Below, one piece after another: positions 15,799-23,599 of a stretch of DNA of 36,321 nucleotides (its first letter is position 1; each line of letters opens with the position of its first letter). The notes beneath the pieces are model-generated. The model was not told where the DNA came from. It worked only from the letters and a program-made list of their open reading frames with translations, and searched no databases. A program made the translations under genes and the position numbers. This stretch comes from a virus. The stretch covers positions 1-36,321 of IMG/VR virus record IMGVR_UViG_3300005613_000206, one strand, 5' to 3'.

Positions 15799-16189
15799 AT
15801 TTTATTCCAAATCTTTGTTCAAGTTCATTAATAATCTTGCTTGGTTTGTTTTTGAAGTCATTCTTGAACTCTTCTTTCTTTTCTTCTTTACTTTTCTCCA
15901 ACTCTTCGCTGGCTTCTGTGTACTTCTTGTTTAGATCTTCGATTTCTTTTTGATAATTCAAGATTGCTTCTTCTTTTCTTCTCAACTCTTCTGTGTGGAT
16001 CTCTTGGAGTTTCTGGATTTGCTCTTCATAACTTTCGGACATCGCATCCATACTCTTTTTGAGAGAAGCATAATCGTTTCTCGTCAAAACGATGAAAGCC
16101 AAAGCAATAACGAGGCACACTCCTTGCCAGTTTTTGGTAAGGAATGCGCCAATTGTTTTTGCTAAGCTGGCAAAATCAATGTTAATCAT
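15788..16189 (-). CDS. Membrane-anchored coiled-coil protein, Rz-like inner spanin candidate
   Basis: The 133-residue product has one N-terminal transmembrane helix (about 21-37, WQGVCLVIALAFIVLTR) followed by a long, highly charged coiled coil (about 42-115) and a short C-terminal tail. This is the layout of Rz-type inner spanins that span the periplasm and help disrupt the outer membrane at lysis. The start overlaps the holin-like gene stop by 1 nt and the end overlaps the next gene, giving a compact three-gene set. No sequence motif is unique to spanins, so function is inferred from topology and context. Confidence 0.6.
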   Translation of the reverse strand: MINIDFASLAKTIGAFLTKNWQGVCLVIALAFIVLTRNDYASLKKSMDAMSESYEEQIQKLQEIHTEELRRKEEAILNYQKEIEDLNKKYTEASEELEKSKEEKKEEFKNDFKNKPSKIINELEQRFGIKYVD

Positions 16190-16416
16190 TATCCGTTCTT
16201 AAGTTTGACGATAGCATCAATAACAGATTGACCGCCGATGTAAAGAGCGCTGAGGTATAGCCAATGCTCGGATTCAATGTTCGCATTAAACATAAGGAGT
16301 GTTGCGACAATCCAAACTGTAAGTTTACGAGAGATAACCTTTTCAAGTGTCCTATCGACAGCAGCCATTGTTACTGCGGTGGCTTTTTCTGTTGCCTTTT
16401 TAATATGTTCAGTCAT
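16189..16416 (-). CDS. Small two-helix membrane protein, holin candidate
   Basis: The start is set at the ATG at 16416, preceded by AGGAGGT with ideal spacing; an upstream in-frame extension of 12 codons has no ribosome-binding site. The 75-residue product has a charged amphipathic N-terminus (1-31), a first hydrophobic helix (32-47, LTVWIVATLLMF), a short acidic loop (ESE) and a second hydrophobic segment (51-69, HWLYLSALYIGGQSVID), ending KLKNG. Size and topology fit a two-helix holin that times lysis. The following genes are membrane coiled-coil proteins. An endolysin is not visible in the window. Confidence 0.6.
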   Translation of the reverse strand: MTEHIKKATEKATAVTMAAVDRTLEKVISRKLTVWIVATLLMFNANIESEHWLYLSALYIGGQSVIDAIVKLKNG

Positions 16417-16434
16417 TTTATAGACCTCCTTGGC

Positions 16435-16444
16435 AATAAATAGT
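16435..16444 (-). promoter_or_regulatory. Repeated 10-nt upstream motif ACTATTTATT (holin-like gene)
   Basis: The exact 10-mer lies 18 nt upstream of the holin-like start, directly before its Shine-Dalgarno. It is embedded in a block of about 29 nt (GGGGTTTTCCTTTGGT, then A/G changes, then the motif) that is nearly identical to that upstream of the 407-aa fibre gene. Confidence 0.55.
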
Positions 16445-16457
16445 CTTACCAAAGGAA

Positions 16458-16477
16458 AACCCCCAAGTGATGGCTTG
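16458..16477 (-). terminator. Weak terminator-like structure after the 407-aa fibre gene
   Basis: On the minus strand CAAG (16477-16474) can pair with CTTG (16467-16464) around a 6-nt loop, followed by GGG and a short T-run. It occupies the same place as the strong hairpin after the 832-aa fibre gene and may be a degraded copy. Confidence 0.35.
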
Positions 16478-16485
16478 TCGATGTC

Positions 16486-17709
16486 TTATAGACCAAGAAG
16501 CTGTTTTAAGGTCGTGAGAAATTCATCACCACCATTAGAAGAGGCAGCCGCTTGAATAAGAGCATTGCTAATTTGTTCTGTTGCCGACAATCTGGACTCA
16601 TGGTCTGAAACAGAACTGCTTAATGAAGATAAATCTTCTCCTATTGTGTAAGGTAAATTCATTTCCTGGATGGATCCAGATTCATCATTGACAACCATTA
16701 CCATTCTGTTATTTGCGTGATCGCTTGCAAACATATAAGAAGCGAAATTATCACCATTAACAGTTGTGCCTGCGACCATAGATCCAGTTTCTGCGATGCT
16801 GAGTGGTGGAGCAATTGCATTCCACCCTTCATTGTGACTAAAACGCCCAATTTGTCCGTATCCAACATTTGTGTTAAGTCCTGAATTTGTACGACATGCT
16901 TCAAAGATATATCTTGTTCCGTTTCTGGATGTATAACTCCAGGTTTCAGTTGCCTCAACATAAAACTTGGCTGCCGTTCTTGGTCCTTGGTTATTAGCAT
17001 ATCCTCCAAACTCAAATTGACCAAGGTTTTGCCCAGATAATGGGCGCTTGCCACCTACGGAAGTGGCGTCGTAAGCATCAACCGATGCATACATTTGAAG
17101 AACTGATGTTCCGCCCCAAGAAATTAAACGAACAAGAGCATCTGCTCCATCAGCGCTAGATCCGGCTTGTGTTCCGTCTCCTATTGCATGTGCCGAAATA
17201 AGAGGCATAACCTCTTCTGTGACAGTATCATAATCACCCTCGCTCATTTCTCTTTCAACATGAAGCACTCCTCGACGGCCTATATCAAAATTTGTAAGCG
17301 GACTTGGGAATGCAGTATCTTCACGACCATGATCATTTGCTTGTCTAATAGTAACGCGGGGGGCACCATCCCAAGAACTAGACAAATCAACCATAAACAT
17401 TGGAGAAGTGTCACCAGCATTATAGATCGCAAATGGAATATCAGAAGAACCCGAAATTGTGACCGCTGTTGTTGTCAAAGAGGAACCACCTGATGAAATA
17501 TTCTCAGGAGCAACTTTCTTTAATGAGCCATCAGTATTATCCAAGATAAGCAACCTATCATTAACAGCATCAACTTCTGTTATTTCTGCTTGCTCGCTTA
17601 TTGCTTCTGAACTAAGTTCATCAACCTTAACAGCACCTGTTCCAATATCATCTTCTGTGACGGATCCGTCTTTGATTTGATCTCCGCCAATCCTTGTACG
17701 GTTTGACAT
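16486..17709 (-). CDS. Tail-fibre/receptor-binding protein, paralogue of the C-terminal module at 17801
   Basis: The start is placed at the ATG at 17709 behind GGAGG, giving 407 residues. Residues 1-76 form a phage-fibre-type N-terminus (RIGGDQIKDGSVTEDDIGTG, then a NDRLLILDNTDGSLKKV segment). Residues 77-407 are closely similar to residues 500-832 of the neighbouring 832-aa protein, sharing SLTTTAVTISGSSD, PFAIYNAGDTSP, SSSWDGAPRVTIRQANDH, GGKRPLSGQ, APP and NLPY(T/S)IGED and the end LLGL. More than half of aligned positions are identical by eye. The module probably forms a distal fibre tip or baseplate-proximal fibre; host binding is inferred. Its upstream block carries the repeated motif and follows a strong terminator, so it is probably a separate transcription unit. 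Confidence 0.85.
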   Translation of the reverse strand: MSNRTRIGGDQIKDGSVTEDDIGTGAVKVDELSSEAISEQAEITEVDAVNDRLLILDNTDGSLKKVAPENISSGGSSLTTTAVTISGSSDIPFAIYNAGDTSPMFMVDLSSSWDGAPRVTIRQANDHGREDTAFPSPLTNFDIGRRGVLHVEREMSEGDYDTVTEEVMPLISAHAIGDGTQAGSSADGADALVRLISWGGTSVLQMYASVDAYDATSVGGKRPLSGQNLGQFEFGGYANNQGPRTAAKFYVEATETWSYTSRNGTRYIFEACRTNSGLNTNVGYGQIGRFSHNEGWNAIAPPLSIAETGSMVAGTTVNGDNFASYMFASDHANNRMVMVVNDESGSIQEMNLPYTIGEDLSSLSSSVSDHESRLSATEQISNALIQAAASSNGGDEFLTTLKQLLGL

Positions 17710-17727
17710 ATTCAGCCTCCAAACTGT

Positions 17728-17737
17728 AATAAATAGT
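17728..17737 (-). promoter_or_regulatory. Repeated 10-nt upstream motif ACTATTTATT (407-aa fibre gene)
   Basis: The exact 10-mer is 18 nt upstream of the fibre start and 11 nt after the T-run of the strong terminator at 17749-17778. A promoter immediately after a terminator is a natural arrangement. The surrounding 29-nt block is duplicated at the next gene downstream. Confidence 0.55.
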
Positions 17738-17748
17738 TTCACCAAAGG

Positions 17749-17778
17749 AAAACCCCAGGCGAACCTCGTCGCCTGGGG
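17749..17778 (-). terminator. Intrinsic terminator after the 832-aa fibre gene
   Basis: On the minus strand CCCCAGGCGA (17778-17769) pairs perfectly with TCGCCTGGGG (17762-17753) over 10 bp around a 6-nt loop, followed by TTTT at 17752-17749. It starts 22 nt downstream of the fibre stop codon. Confidence 0.88.
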
Positions 17779-17800
17779 TTTATCATTCTGTCAGGGAATC

Positions 17801-20299
17801 TTATGGAAGACCCAAAAGATTCTTCAACTCTTGAACGAACTGAACTGCTTCCGTTGTACCAACGGGTCCAGGAGGAAGAGTACCGAGAGCATTGACAAGA
17901 GCGCTGGTAATGGTTTCATGCTGGTTGACTGCCGCAGAGTTATTAGCAACGTCTTCGCCAATTGAGTATGGCAAGTTCATTGTTTGAAGAGTGCCTGCTG
18001 AGTCCTTGACGTACATAACCATTCTGTCATTTGCGCCGTCGGAGGCGATCATGTAAGAAGCCCAACCGTCATTTGTCTGATTAGCATTAAGCACAAGCAT
18101 ATTACTTGTATCAGCATAAGCAACAGGAGGAGCAATAACATTGAATCCTCTATTGTGACTCATTTGGGCGATGTGATCAATGCCACCCTGAGCATATCCG
18201 TTGCCAGAACCCTCGCGAGTACTTCTGAATTGGAAGAGTGTTCCATTTGTATTGGTGTATGACCAAGTTTCGGCTGCTACAACACGCATCCAAGCTGCTG
18301 GAAGTGGTCCTTGGTTTGTCGCGTAACCACCGAATTCAACTGCGCCAAGCACCTGACCAGAAAGTGGGCGCTTTCCTCCGATGGAAGTTGCTTCATAAGT
18401 GTCGGCAGCAGCATACATTTGGATTTTTGAGTCGCCACCCCAAGAAACCAAACGAATGAGGGCATCTCCGCCATCGGCTGCGGATCCACCATTTGTGCCG
18501 TCACCCATTGCGAATGCTGAAATAAGTGGCATATTTTCTTCTGTAGTGGAATCATAATCACCTTCACTCATCTGCCTTTCAACGTGGAATACACCGCGAA
18601 CAGCTAAATCTGTGTTAGAGGTTGCTGGATAAGCGGTATCGCCCTGGCTGTGGTCATTCGCTTGTCTAATGGTGACACGAGGAGCACCGTCCCAAGAACT
18701 GGAAGCGTCGACCATGAACAATGGGGAAGTATCGCCAGCATTGTAGATCGCAAACGGTGTATCAGAAGAACCTGAAATTGTGACCGCTGTGGTTGTCAAG
18801 CTTGTAGCCAAAGCAGTAGCCAAGGAGGCATCAGCAGAAGCAAATGCTGTTGCTAAGGAAGCGTCAGCGGTGGCGCGTGCGCTCTCTTCGGCGGCGACTC
18901 TTGTTGTTAAAGAAGAATCAGCAGCAAGGCGAGCAGCTTGTTCATCAGAGATATCGGAACCAGCATTTGCTTCATTTTGGTCAACGTCAGCTTGAACTGC
19001 GGAAATTGCTGTCGCAAGAGATGACGCCACAGAAGCACGAGAGGATGCCTCGCCGGAGATAGAAGTAGCCAAAGAAGAATCAGCAGCAGATCTGGAAGAT
19101 GCCTCGCCAGAAAGTGCGGTATCGAGGGAACTAATATCTGCGTTTGTAGCAGAGATTTCCGCATTGAGGTTGGAAACAACAGAAGCAACTGCGTTATCAC
19201 CGTCTGTGTCAACTGCGTTAATCAAGGAAACAACTTCAGCGAATGTGTCCTTGTCTGCGTCAGCGGACGCGAGAATCGCATCAACACGAGCTTTCTCTGT
19301 GGAGACTGCTGCGGAGATGAGTGTATCAACAGAGGCACGAGCGGTTTCTTCTGCTGCGACTCTTGTTGTCAAGGATGAAGAGGCAGTTTCTTGTGCGCCA
19401 ATTCTTGTTGCCAAAGAAGAAGAAGCAGTCTCTTCGGCACCAACTCTTGTGGAAAGAGAGTTAACAGAATTTGCCAAGCCGGTGTCGACTGTTGCCAAGG
19501 AGGTAACTGCTGTGGCGCGGACAGCTTCTTCTGTGGAAATTCTTGTTGTCAAGGAAGAGTCGGCTGTGCCGCGAGTCGCCTCTTCAATAGAGACTCTTGA
19601 AGCAAGAGAAGTATCAGCACCCGCAGAGGCGTCAATTCTTGTAGAAAGAGAGTTAACAGAATTAGCCAAGCCAGTATCAACTGTCGCCAAAGAAGAAACC
19701 GCAGTAGCACGGGTTGCTTCTTCTGTGGAGACTCTTGTTTGAAGTGAAGCATCTGCTGTGCCGCGAGTTGCTTCTTCGACAGAAACTCTTGAAGTAAGAG
19801 AAGTATCAGCGGCTGCGCGTGCTGTTTCCTCAACACTCAATCTTGTTTGAAGAGAGGCATCGGCGTTTTCAAGAACCCCAACTGCGCCACCAGAAAGTGA
19901 ACCAAGAACTGTATAAACTTGGTCGCCGCCAGAGATAAGAGTATCTGGTGTGTTAGTGTCGTCAGAAAGGTCGCCATCAATATAGATTGGACCGGTTCTT
20001 GGATAAAGGTAAGCAACGTGGTCAGCTTCGGATGTCTGCATATAGAATGCTGTGTAATCACCCCAAGCGAATGTGAAAGAAGTTGGGAAGTTACCAGCAG
20101 AAAATGCCTTTACGGAAGTCCAAGAACCATCAGCATTCTTGAACCAGGCTGTGTAAGCCTTAGCTGAGTTAACATAGATACCGGTTTGACCGGCTTCCTT
20201 GACGGCACCGACTGTTACATTATCGGTTGGTGCCGCCGAACCGATAACTTCTGTGTCATTACCCAATGCGACGGTAATGTTAGAGCTAAAATCTGCCAT
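17801..20299 (-). CDS. Long tail-fibre protein with coiled-coil repeat stalk and duplicated C-terminal module
   Basis: The 832-residue product has three parts. Residues 1-141 are a unique N-terminal domain, probably for virion attachment. Residues about 142-499 are low-complexity repeats (SLxTRVSxEEATRxTAD type), including exact 18-residue periods and a larger duplicated unit with SLATVDTGLANSVNSLSTR; this predicts a trimeric coiled-coil stalk. Residues 500-832 are the module shared with the 407-aa protein downstream. The start at 20299 is behind GGAGGA. A motif variant lies 84 nt upstream and a strong terminator lies downstream. Host-adhesion function is inferred from architecture. Plus-strand frames over the repeats are shadows. 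Confidence 0.88.
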   Translation of the reverse strand: MADFSSNITVALGNDTEVIGSAAPTDNVTVGAVKEAGQTGIYVNSAKAYTAWFKNADGSWTSVKAFSAGNFPTSFTFAWGDYTAFYMQTSEADHVAYLYPRTGPIYIDGDLSDDTNTPDTLISGGDQVYTVLGSLSGGAVGVLENADASLQTRLSVEETARAAADTSLTSRVSVEEATRGTADASLQTRVSTEEATRATAVSSLATVDTGLANSVNSLSTRIDASAGADTSLASRVSIEEATRGTADSSLTTRISTEEAVRATAVTSLATVDTGLANSVNSLSTRVGAEETASSSLATRIGAQETASSSLTTRVAAEETARASVDTLISAAVSTEKARVDAILASADADKDTFAEVVSLINAVDTDGDNAVASVVSNLNAEISATNADISSLDTALSGEASSRSAADSSLATSISGEASSRASVASSLATAISAVQADVDQNEANAGSDISDEQAARLAADSSLTTRVAAEESARATADASLATAFASADASLATALATSLTTTAVTISGSSDTPFAIYNAGDTSPLFMVDASSSWDGAPRVTIRQANDHSQGDTAYPATSNTDLAVRGVFHVERQMSEGDYDSTTEENMPLISAFAMGDGTNGGSAADGGDALIRLVSWGGDSKIQMYAAADTYEATSIGGKRPLSGQVLGAVEFGGYATNQGPLPAAWMRVVAAETWSYTNTNGTLFQFRSTREGSGNGYAQGGIDHIAQMSHNRGFNVIAPPVAYADTSNMLVLNANQTNDGWASYMIASDGANDRMVMYVKDSAGTLQTMNLPYSIGEDVANNSAAVNQHETITSALVNALGTLPPGPVGTTEAVQFVQELKNLLGLP
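18802..19876 (-). repeat. Coiled-coil-encoding repeat region of the 832-aa fibre
   Basis: Many imperfect units code for SLxTR-(V/I)S-xEE-xxR-xxAD, with a clear 54-bp (18-residue) period at the start and a second, longer direct duplication of SLATVDTGLANSVNSLSTR with its flanks. Related units occur at 36163-36320 and in the gene at 1-984. This is protein-coding repetition, not a CRISPR array. Confidence 0.85.
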
Positions 20300-20437
20300 T
20301 TATTATTCCTCCGAAAATGTATTTTGCAAATTAATTTTACAGATTCTCCCGCTACACTTCTTATGATGGGGAAGATTCCGACTTTAAATAGTCATCCTTG
20401 GGGCAAGAAAGTGGGTATTTTTGAGCATTTCAAAAAT
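20300..20437 (-). other. Intergenic region between the SbcD-SbcC gene and the 832-aa fibre gene
   Basis: This 138-nt gap holds an AT-rich inverted repeat (20418-20436, TTTTTGA/TCAAAAA) just after the upstream stop codon, a variant of the repeated motif at 20383-20392, and the fibre Shine-Dalgarno. It is the boundary between the recombination genes and the fibre genes and likely contains a promoter. Confidence 0.5.
20383..20392 (-). promoter_or_regulatory. Variant of the repeated upstream motif, ACTATTTAAA
   Basis: Eight of ten bases match ACTATTTATT, including the first eight. It lies 84 nt before the 832-aa fibre start, at the point where the gene class changes from recombination to structural. 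Confidence 0.4.
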
Positions 20438-23400
20438 TCAGATATTAACATGGGCAAAGCCATCTTTTTTGTCAATTGTAATCTGCATGTCCACACAATC
20501 TTTGAGGCTGTCTAAGTGCGAAATCAATAGGACTGTCTTGAAATAAGACTTAACCAAGCTCAAAATATCAATGAATCCCTGCATATTCTCTTCATCAAGC
20601 GCTGTCCCTGGCTCATCAAGAATGAAGATGTCAGACTTTGGTAGAGACGAAACACTGAGGAGTGCGAGGCGAATTCCCATTGCGGCAATCGTCTTTTCTG
20701 CTCCAGAGCCCATCTCAAGAGGGCGTGGCTCATATGAAGGATGTTTGATAAAGATATTGAGCCTGTTCCCATCATCTTCAAAGAAGACTTCAAAGTCACA
20801 AATGTTTGCCAAGATTTTAGCAATCTCGCCATTGATGACTGGAAGTTTTCTTTTGATAACGTCATATGCGATTCCATTCGGATGCATACAGCGCATATAA
20901 AGATCATAAGCAGAAAACTCAGCTTGAAGATTTAAGAACTCTTCTTTTTGATCTTTAATTGTTTGGACCCTTTGCTCGAAAGAGCCAACCTCCTTGTAAA
21001 AGTCCATAATTTTTGACTGAGATTCAGCCAAGTTTGTTTCAAGAGATGCCTTGGTGTATTTCAGATTTTTCATTTTCTGATTGTATTCTTCCAGGTTCTC
21101 GATTACTTCCTTATTAAGTTCGTAATGAGAAAGCTGGGTCTCCAACTGTTCGATCTCTTGAATCAAAGTTTTAATAATTGTTTCGTTCTTTTCAATCTTC
21201 AAATCATACTTTGTGATTTGGTTTGAAAGAGTGTTCTTCTTGTTGATAAGTTGGTTGTATTTGTCAAGATCATCATTAATCTTGTTTGAATCAAGCTCTT
21301 TCAACTCGTCTGAGAGGTTTTCTGTTTCTTCTGTAATCCGATCAATTTCTTTTTCATTGCTCGGAATCTTTGCTTTCGCAGCATAAGCGTCCTTAATGAA
21401 CTTACAAGTTGGATACGAAGAGCCACAAGGAATCTGACTTAGAATCTTTGTCTTATCGTTGTTTCGTCCAAGTTCTTTTTTGAGGTCTTGAAGCTCTGAT
21501 TCTGCTGTTTGAAGTTCTGAAATCAACTCGTCTGCCTTTTCACGCTTTTCCTGTAATGATTGTAAATCAAAAGCAGACTCAAAGTCAAGGATTTTTTCGT
21601 AAGTTGCCTTATCTTTTTTCCTCTTATCTTCAAGTTCGGTGTTTTCATCTGAAAGAGAAATCATTTGATTCTTCTTGTCTCGAAGATCATCTTTGAGACG
21701 AATTGTGTCGATTGCTTCTGATGGAATCGAATCGATCTTCTCTTTCAGGACCGCAATCTCTTCTGTACAGTTTGCGATTCTTTCGTTGATCTTTTCACAA
21801 GCTTGTTTCTTAGCTTCAAGATTTTCATTTATTTCGTCGAGTTTACCTTGTGTCTCTTCGATTTCTTGGTCGTAATCGCGGTTTTCAAGGCGACGAATAG
21901 CAGCGCGAGTATCAGCAGCATCCTCCTTTGCGAGCTTAAACTTCTTCTCAAAGAATTCGAGGTCAAGGAACTTGGCCAGGATTTCTTTGCGTTTTGTTGA
22001 GCCTTCTTTAATGAAAGCAAGAGAGTCCATTTGGGTCGACATAGAGGAATACATAAAGTCATCAAGTGTTCCAAAGACTTTCTTGATGTTCTTATCTGTT
22101 TCGTTTCTCGTCATTCCGTTCAGGCTCTTCACATCGTCTGTAACTGGGTCATAGACGCTGAACTCTACGTTTGTTTTTGCTTCGAGGGTTTCTTCGCCTT
22201 TGAGTCTCTTGGTGTATTTTTCAGACTTTCGCTCAATGTAATAGTCTCGCTCTCCAACAGAAATCATAACACGACCAGCGCCGTAATCTCGGTTCTGGTT
22301 GATGATGTTTAAGTTCTTTCTGTCGTTCTTTGAAGTCGAGTTGAAGACTGTGTAAAGCAGAGAATCAATTGTGCTTGACTTTCCTGAGTAGTTCTTTCCA
22401 AAGATTCCAATAATGCCTTCAACATTATCAAAGTCAATGCGGTTATTCTCTCCATAGTTGAAAAGGTTATCCCATTCGAGGCTTCGGAGTCTCCAATTGA
22501 CGTTGCGCATAATCTCTTCGTTTTCTTCTGCGAGAGTATTATATTTGAGATTAAGGCTGTATACTTTTTCAAGAGTTTCTTTATCGATCTGGAAATCTTC
22601 AAGGTATTCTTTGATAAGATTCTCTTGAATTTCAATGTTGCGAAGATCTTCCGTCAGCAGATTCTTTGTTGAATCCTCAACATCACCTCGTGTACCTGCT
22701 GCGCGATTCAAGAACACAACGGTTTCTGGGTTGAATCGCTTCTTCGCAACCTCTGTTGCCTTTCGCATACGATCAACTGTGAGATTGTTTTCAGAAACCA
22801 AGCGTAGGCGACAACCTTCTGGGACTTTGACGTTCTTCGGCATCTTTCCAGCAGGAGTAAGAACGACCGTAACAAACGGTTTTGGATTTTTAAGCTCGAT
22901 ATGCTCACAAGTAAAGTTTTCTTTATCTTGAATATCCCAAATCAAGAATCCTTTATCATTGGTTTCGCCGTGATTCTGCTGAATTGTAGAACCACAATAT
23001 CGAATGCGTCCATCTTCATCAAGGCGTTGGTTTGTCTTGTGAATATCGCCCAAGAATCCGTAGTCGTGACCCTCAAAGATATCAATCGGGTGCTCTCCGT
23101 GCGTCATTACCCATCCAGTATCCGTCGTAACGCCAGAAATAGAGCCGTGATAAAGAGCGATATTAACATTTTCTTCATTGGAGGGAGAAACCCAGTTATC
23201 TTCGTCAAAAACAGACAAAACATTTAGGGCAAAGCCATTTCCAAGGTCAGTTTCACCCGCATTCTTCAAAAGATGAAGATTTGGGTGTTCAAGAGCATCG
23301 ACAATAGGAGAAATAGCGTCTTGACGACTGGAATTCTTCAAGTTTCCGTCGTGATTACCGAGAATGACGTAGGTTGGAGCAATACCCGCTAAGTTTGAGA

Positions 23401-23590
23401 GAAACTTGGAGCACATTTCAACAAATTCTGGTGAGATTTGTGTCTTTGTATGGGCAATATCACCGCAATGGATGATATAATCCACCTTTTCTTGTCGTAA
23501 AATTTCATACATCTTCTCAAATACGATATTATACTCGTAATGATATTTGAGGTTTTTGATGTGTGTATCACCCAAATGTGCGAACTTCAA
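20438..23590 (-). CDS. Fused SbcD-SbcC-type recombination nuclease/ATPase (T4 gp47+gp46 equivalents)
   Basis: The 1050-residue product joins two proteins that are normally separate. Residues 1-300 are a metallophosphoesterase: D8-x-H10 in LGDTHI, GD at 43-44, GNHD at 78-81, YHGS at 147-150, THGEH at 163-167 and GDIH at 181-184. Residues about 362-1050 are an SMC-type ATPase: Walker A GKNYSGKSS at 398-406, long coiled coils (about 555-890), a hook PCGSSYPTC with C722 and C729, signature MGSGAEK at 960-966 and Walker B FILDEP at 989-994. The complex resects DNA ends and opens blocked ends for recombination-dependent replication. It begins with TTG at 23590, behind AGGAG at 7-nt spacing. No internal stop or restart is seen at the junction. 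It follows the primase gene. Confidence 0.95.
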   Translation of the reverse strand: MKFAHLGDTHIKNLKYHYEYNIVFEKMYEILRQEKVDYIIHCGDIAHTKTQISPEFVEMCSKFLSNLAGIAPTYVILGNHDGNLKNSSRQDAISPIVDALEHPNLHLLKNAGETDLGNGFALNVLSVFDEDNWVSPSNEENVNIALYHGSISGVTTDTGWVMTHGEHPIDIFEGHDYGFLGDIHKTNQRLDEDGRIRYCGSTIQQNHGETNDKGFLIWDIQDKENFTCEHIELKNPKPFVTVVLTPAGKMPKNVKVPEGCRLRLVSENNLTVDRMRKATEVAKKRFNPETVVFLNRAAGTRGDVEDSTKNLLTEDLRNIEIQENLIKEYLEDFQIDKETLEKVYSLNLKYNTLAEENEEIMRNVNWRLRSLEWDNLFNYGENNRIDFDNVEGIIGIFGKNYSGKSSTIDSLLYTVFNSTSKNDRKNLNIINQNRDYGAGRVMISVGERDYYIERKSEKYTKRLKGEETLEAKTNVEFSVYDPVTDDVKSLNGMTRNETDKNIKKVFGTLDDFMYSSMSTQMDSLAFIKEGSTKRKEILAKFLDLEFFEKKFKLAKEDAADTRAAIRRLENRDYDQEIEETQGKLDEINENLEAKKQACEKINERIANCTEEIAVLKEKIDSIPSEAIDTIRLKDDLRDKKNQMISLSDENTELEDKRKKDKATYEKILDFESAFDLQSLQEKREKADELISELQTAESELQDLKKELGRNNDKTKILSQIPCGSSYPTCKFIKDAYAAKAKIPSNEKEIDRITEETENLSDELKELDSNKINDDLDKYNQLINKKNTLSNQITKYDLKIEKNETIIKTLIQEIEQLETQLSHYELNKEVIENLEEYNQKMKNLKYTKASLETNLAESQSKIMDFYKEVGSFEQRVQTIKDQKEEFLNLQAEFSAYDLYMRCMHPNGIAYDVIKRKLPVINGEIAKILANICDFEVFFEDDGNRLNIFIKHPSYEPRPLEMGSGAEKTIAAMGIRLALLSVSSLPKSDIFILDEPGTALDEENMQGFIDILSLVKSYFKTVLLISHLDSLKDCVDMQITIDKKDGFAHVNI

Positions 23591-23599
23591 AATGGTCTC

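Noticed and set aside
17710-17745. Upstream in-frame extension of the 407-aa fibre (similarly 16417-16452 for the holin-like gene and 4531-4584 for the gp13-like gene)
   Set aside because: The downstream ATGs have good ribosome-binding sites, while the extensions pass through motif or terminator sequence and lack their own sites.
19164-19742. Plus-strand 192-codon frame over the 832-aa fibre (and 17-388 opposite the partial fibre)
   Set aside because: The repeats merely mirror the coiled-coil repeat of the real minus-strand gene.
18802-19876. Regular direct repeats resembling a CRISPR array
   Set aside because: Repeats are in frame, imperfect, multiples of 3, without constant repeat/variable spacer organisation, and lie inside a gene.
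20418-20436. TTTTTGA/TCAAAAA hairpin after the SbcD-SbcC stop as a terminator
   Set aside because: The stem is AT-only apart from one pair and no T-run follows on the minus strand; reported only as part of the gap.
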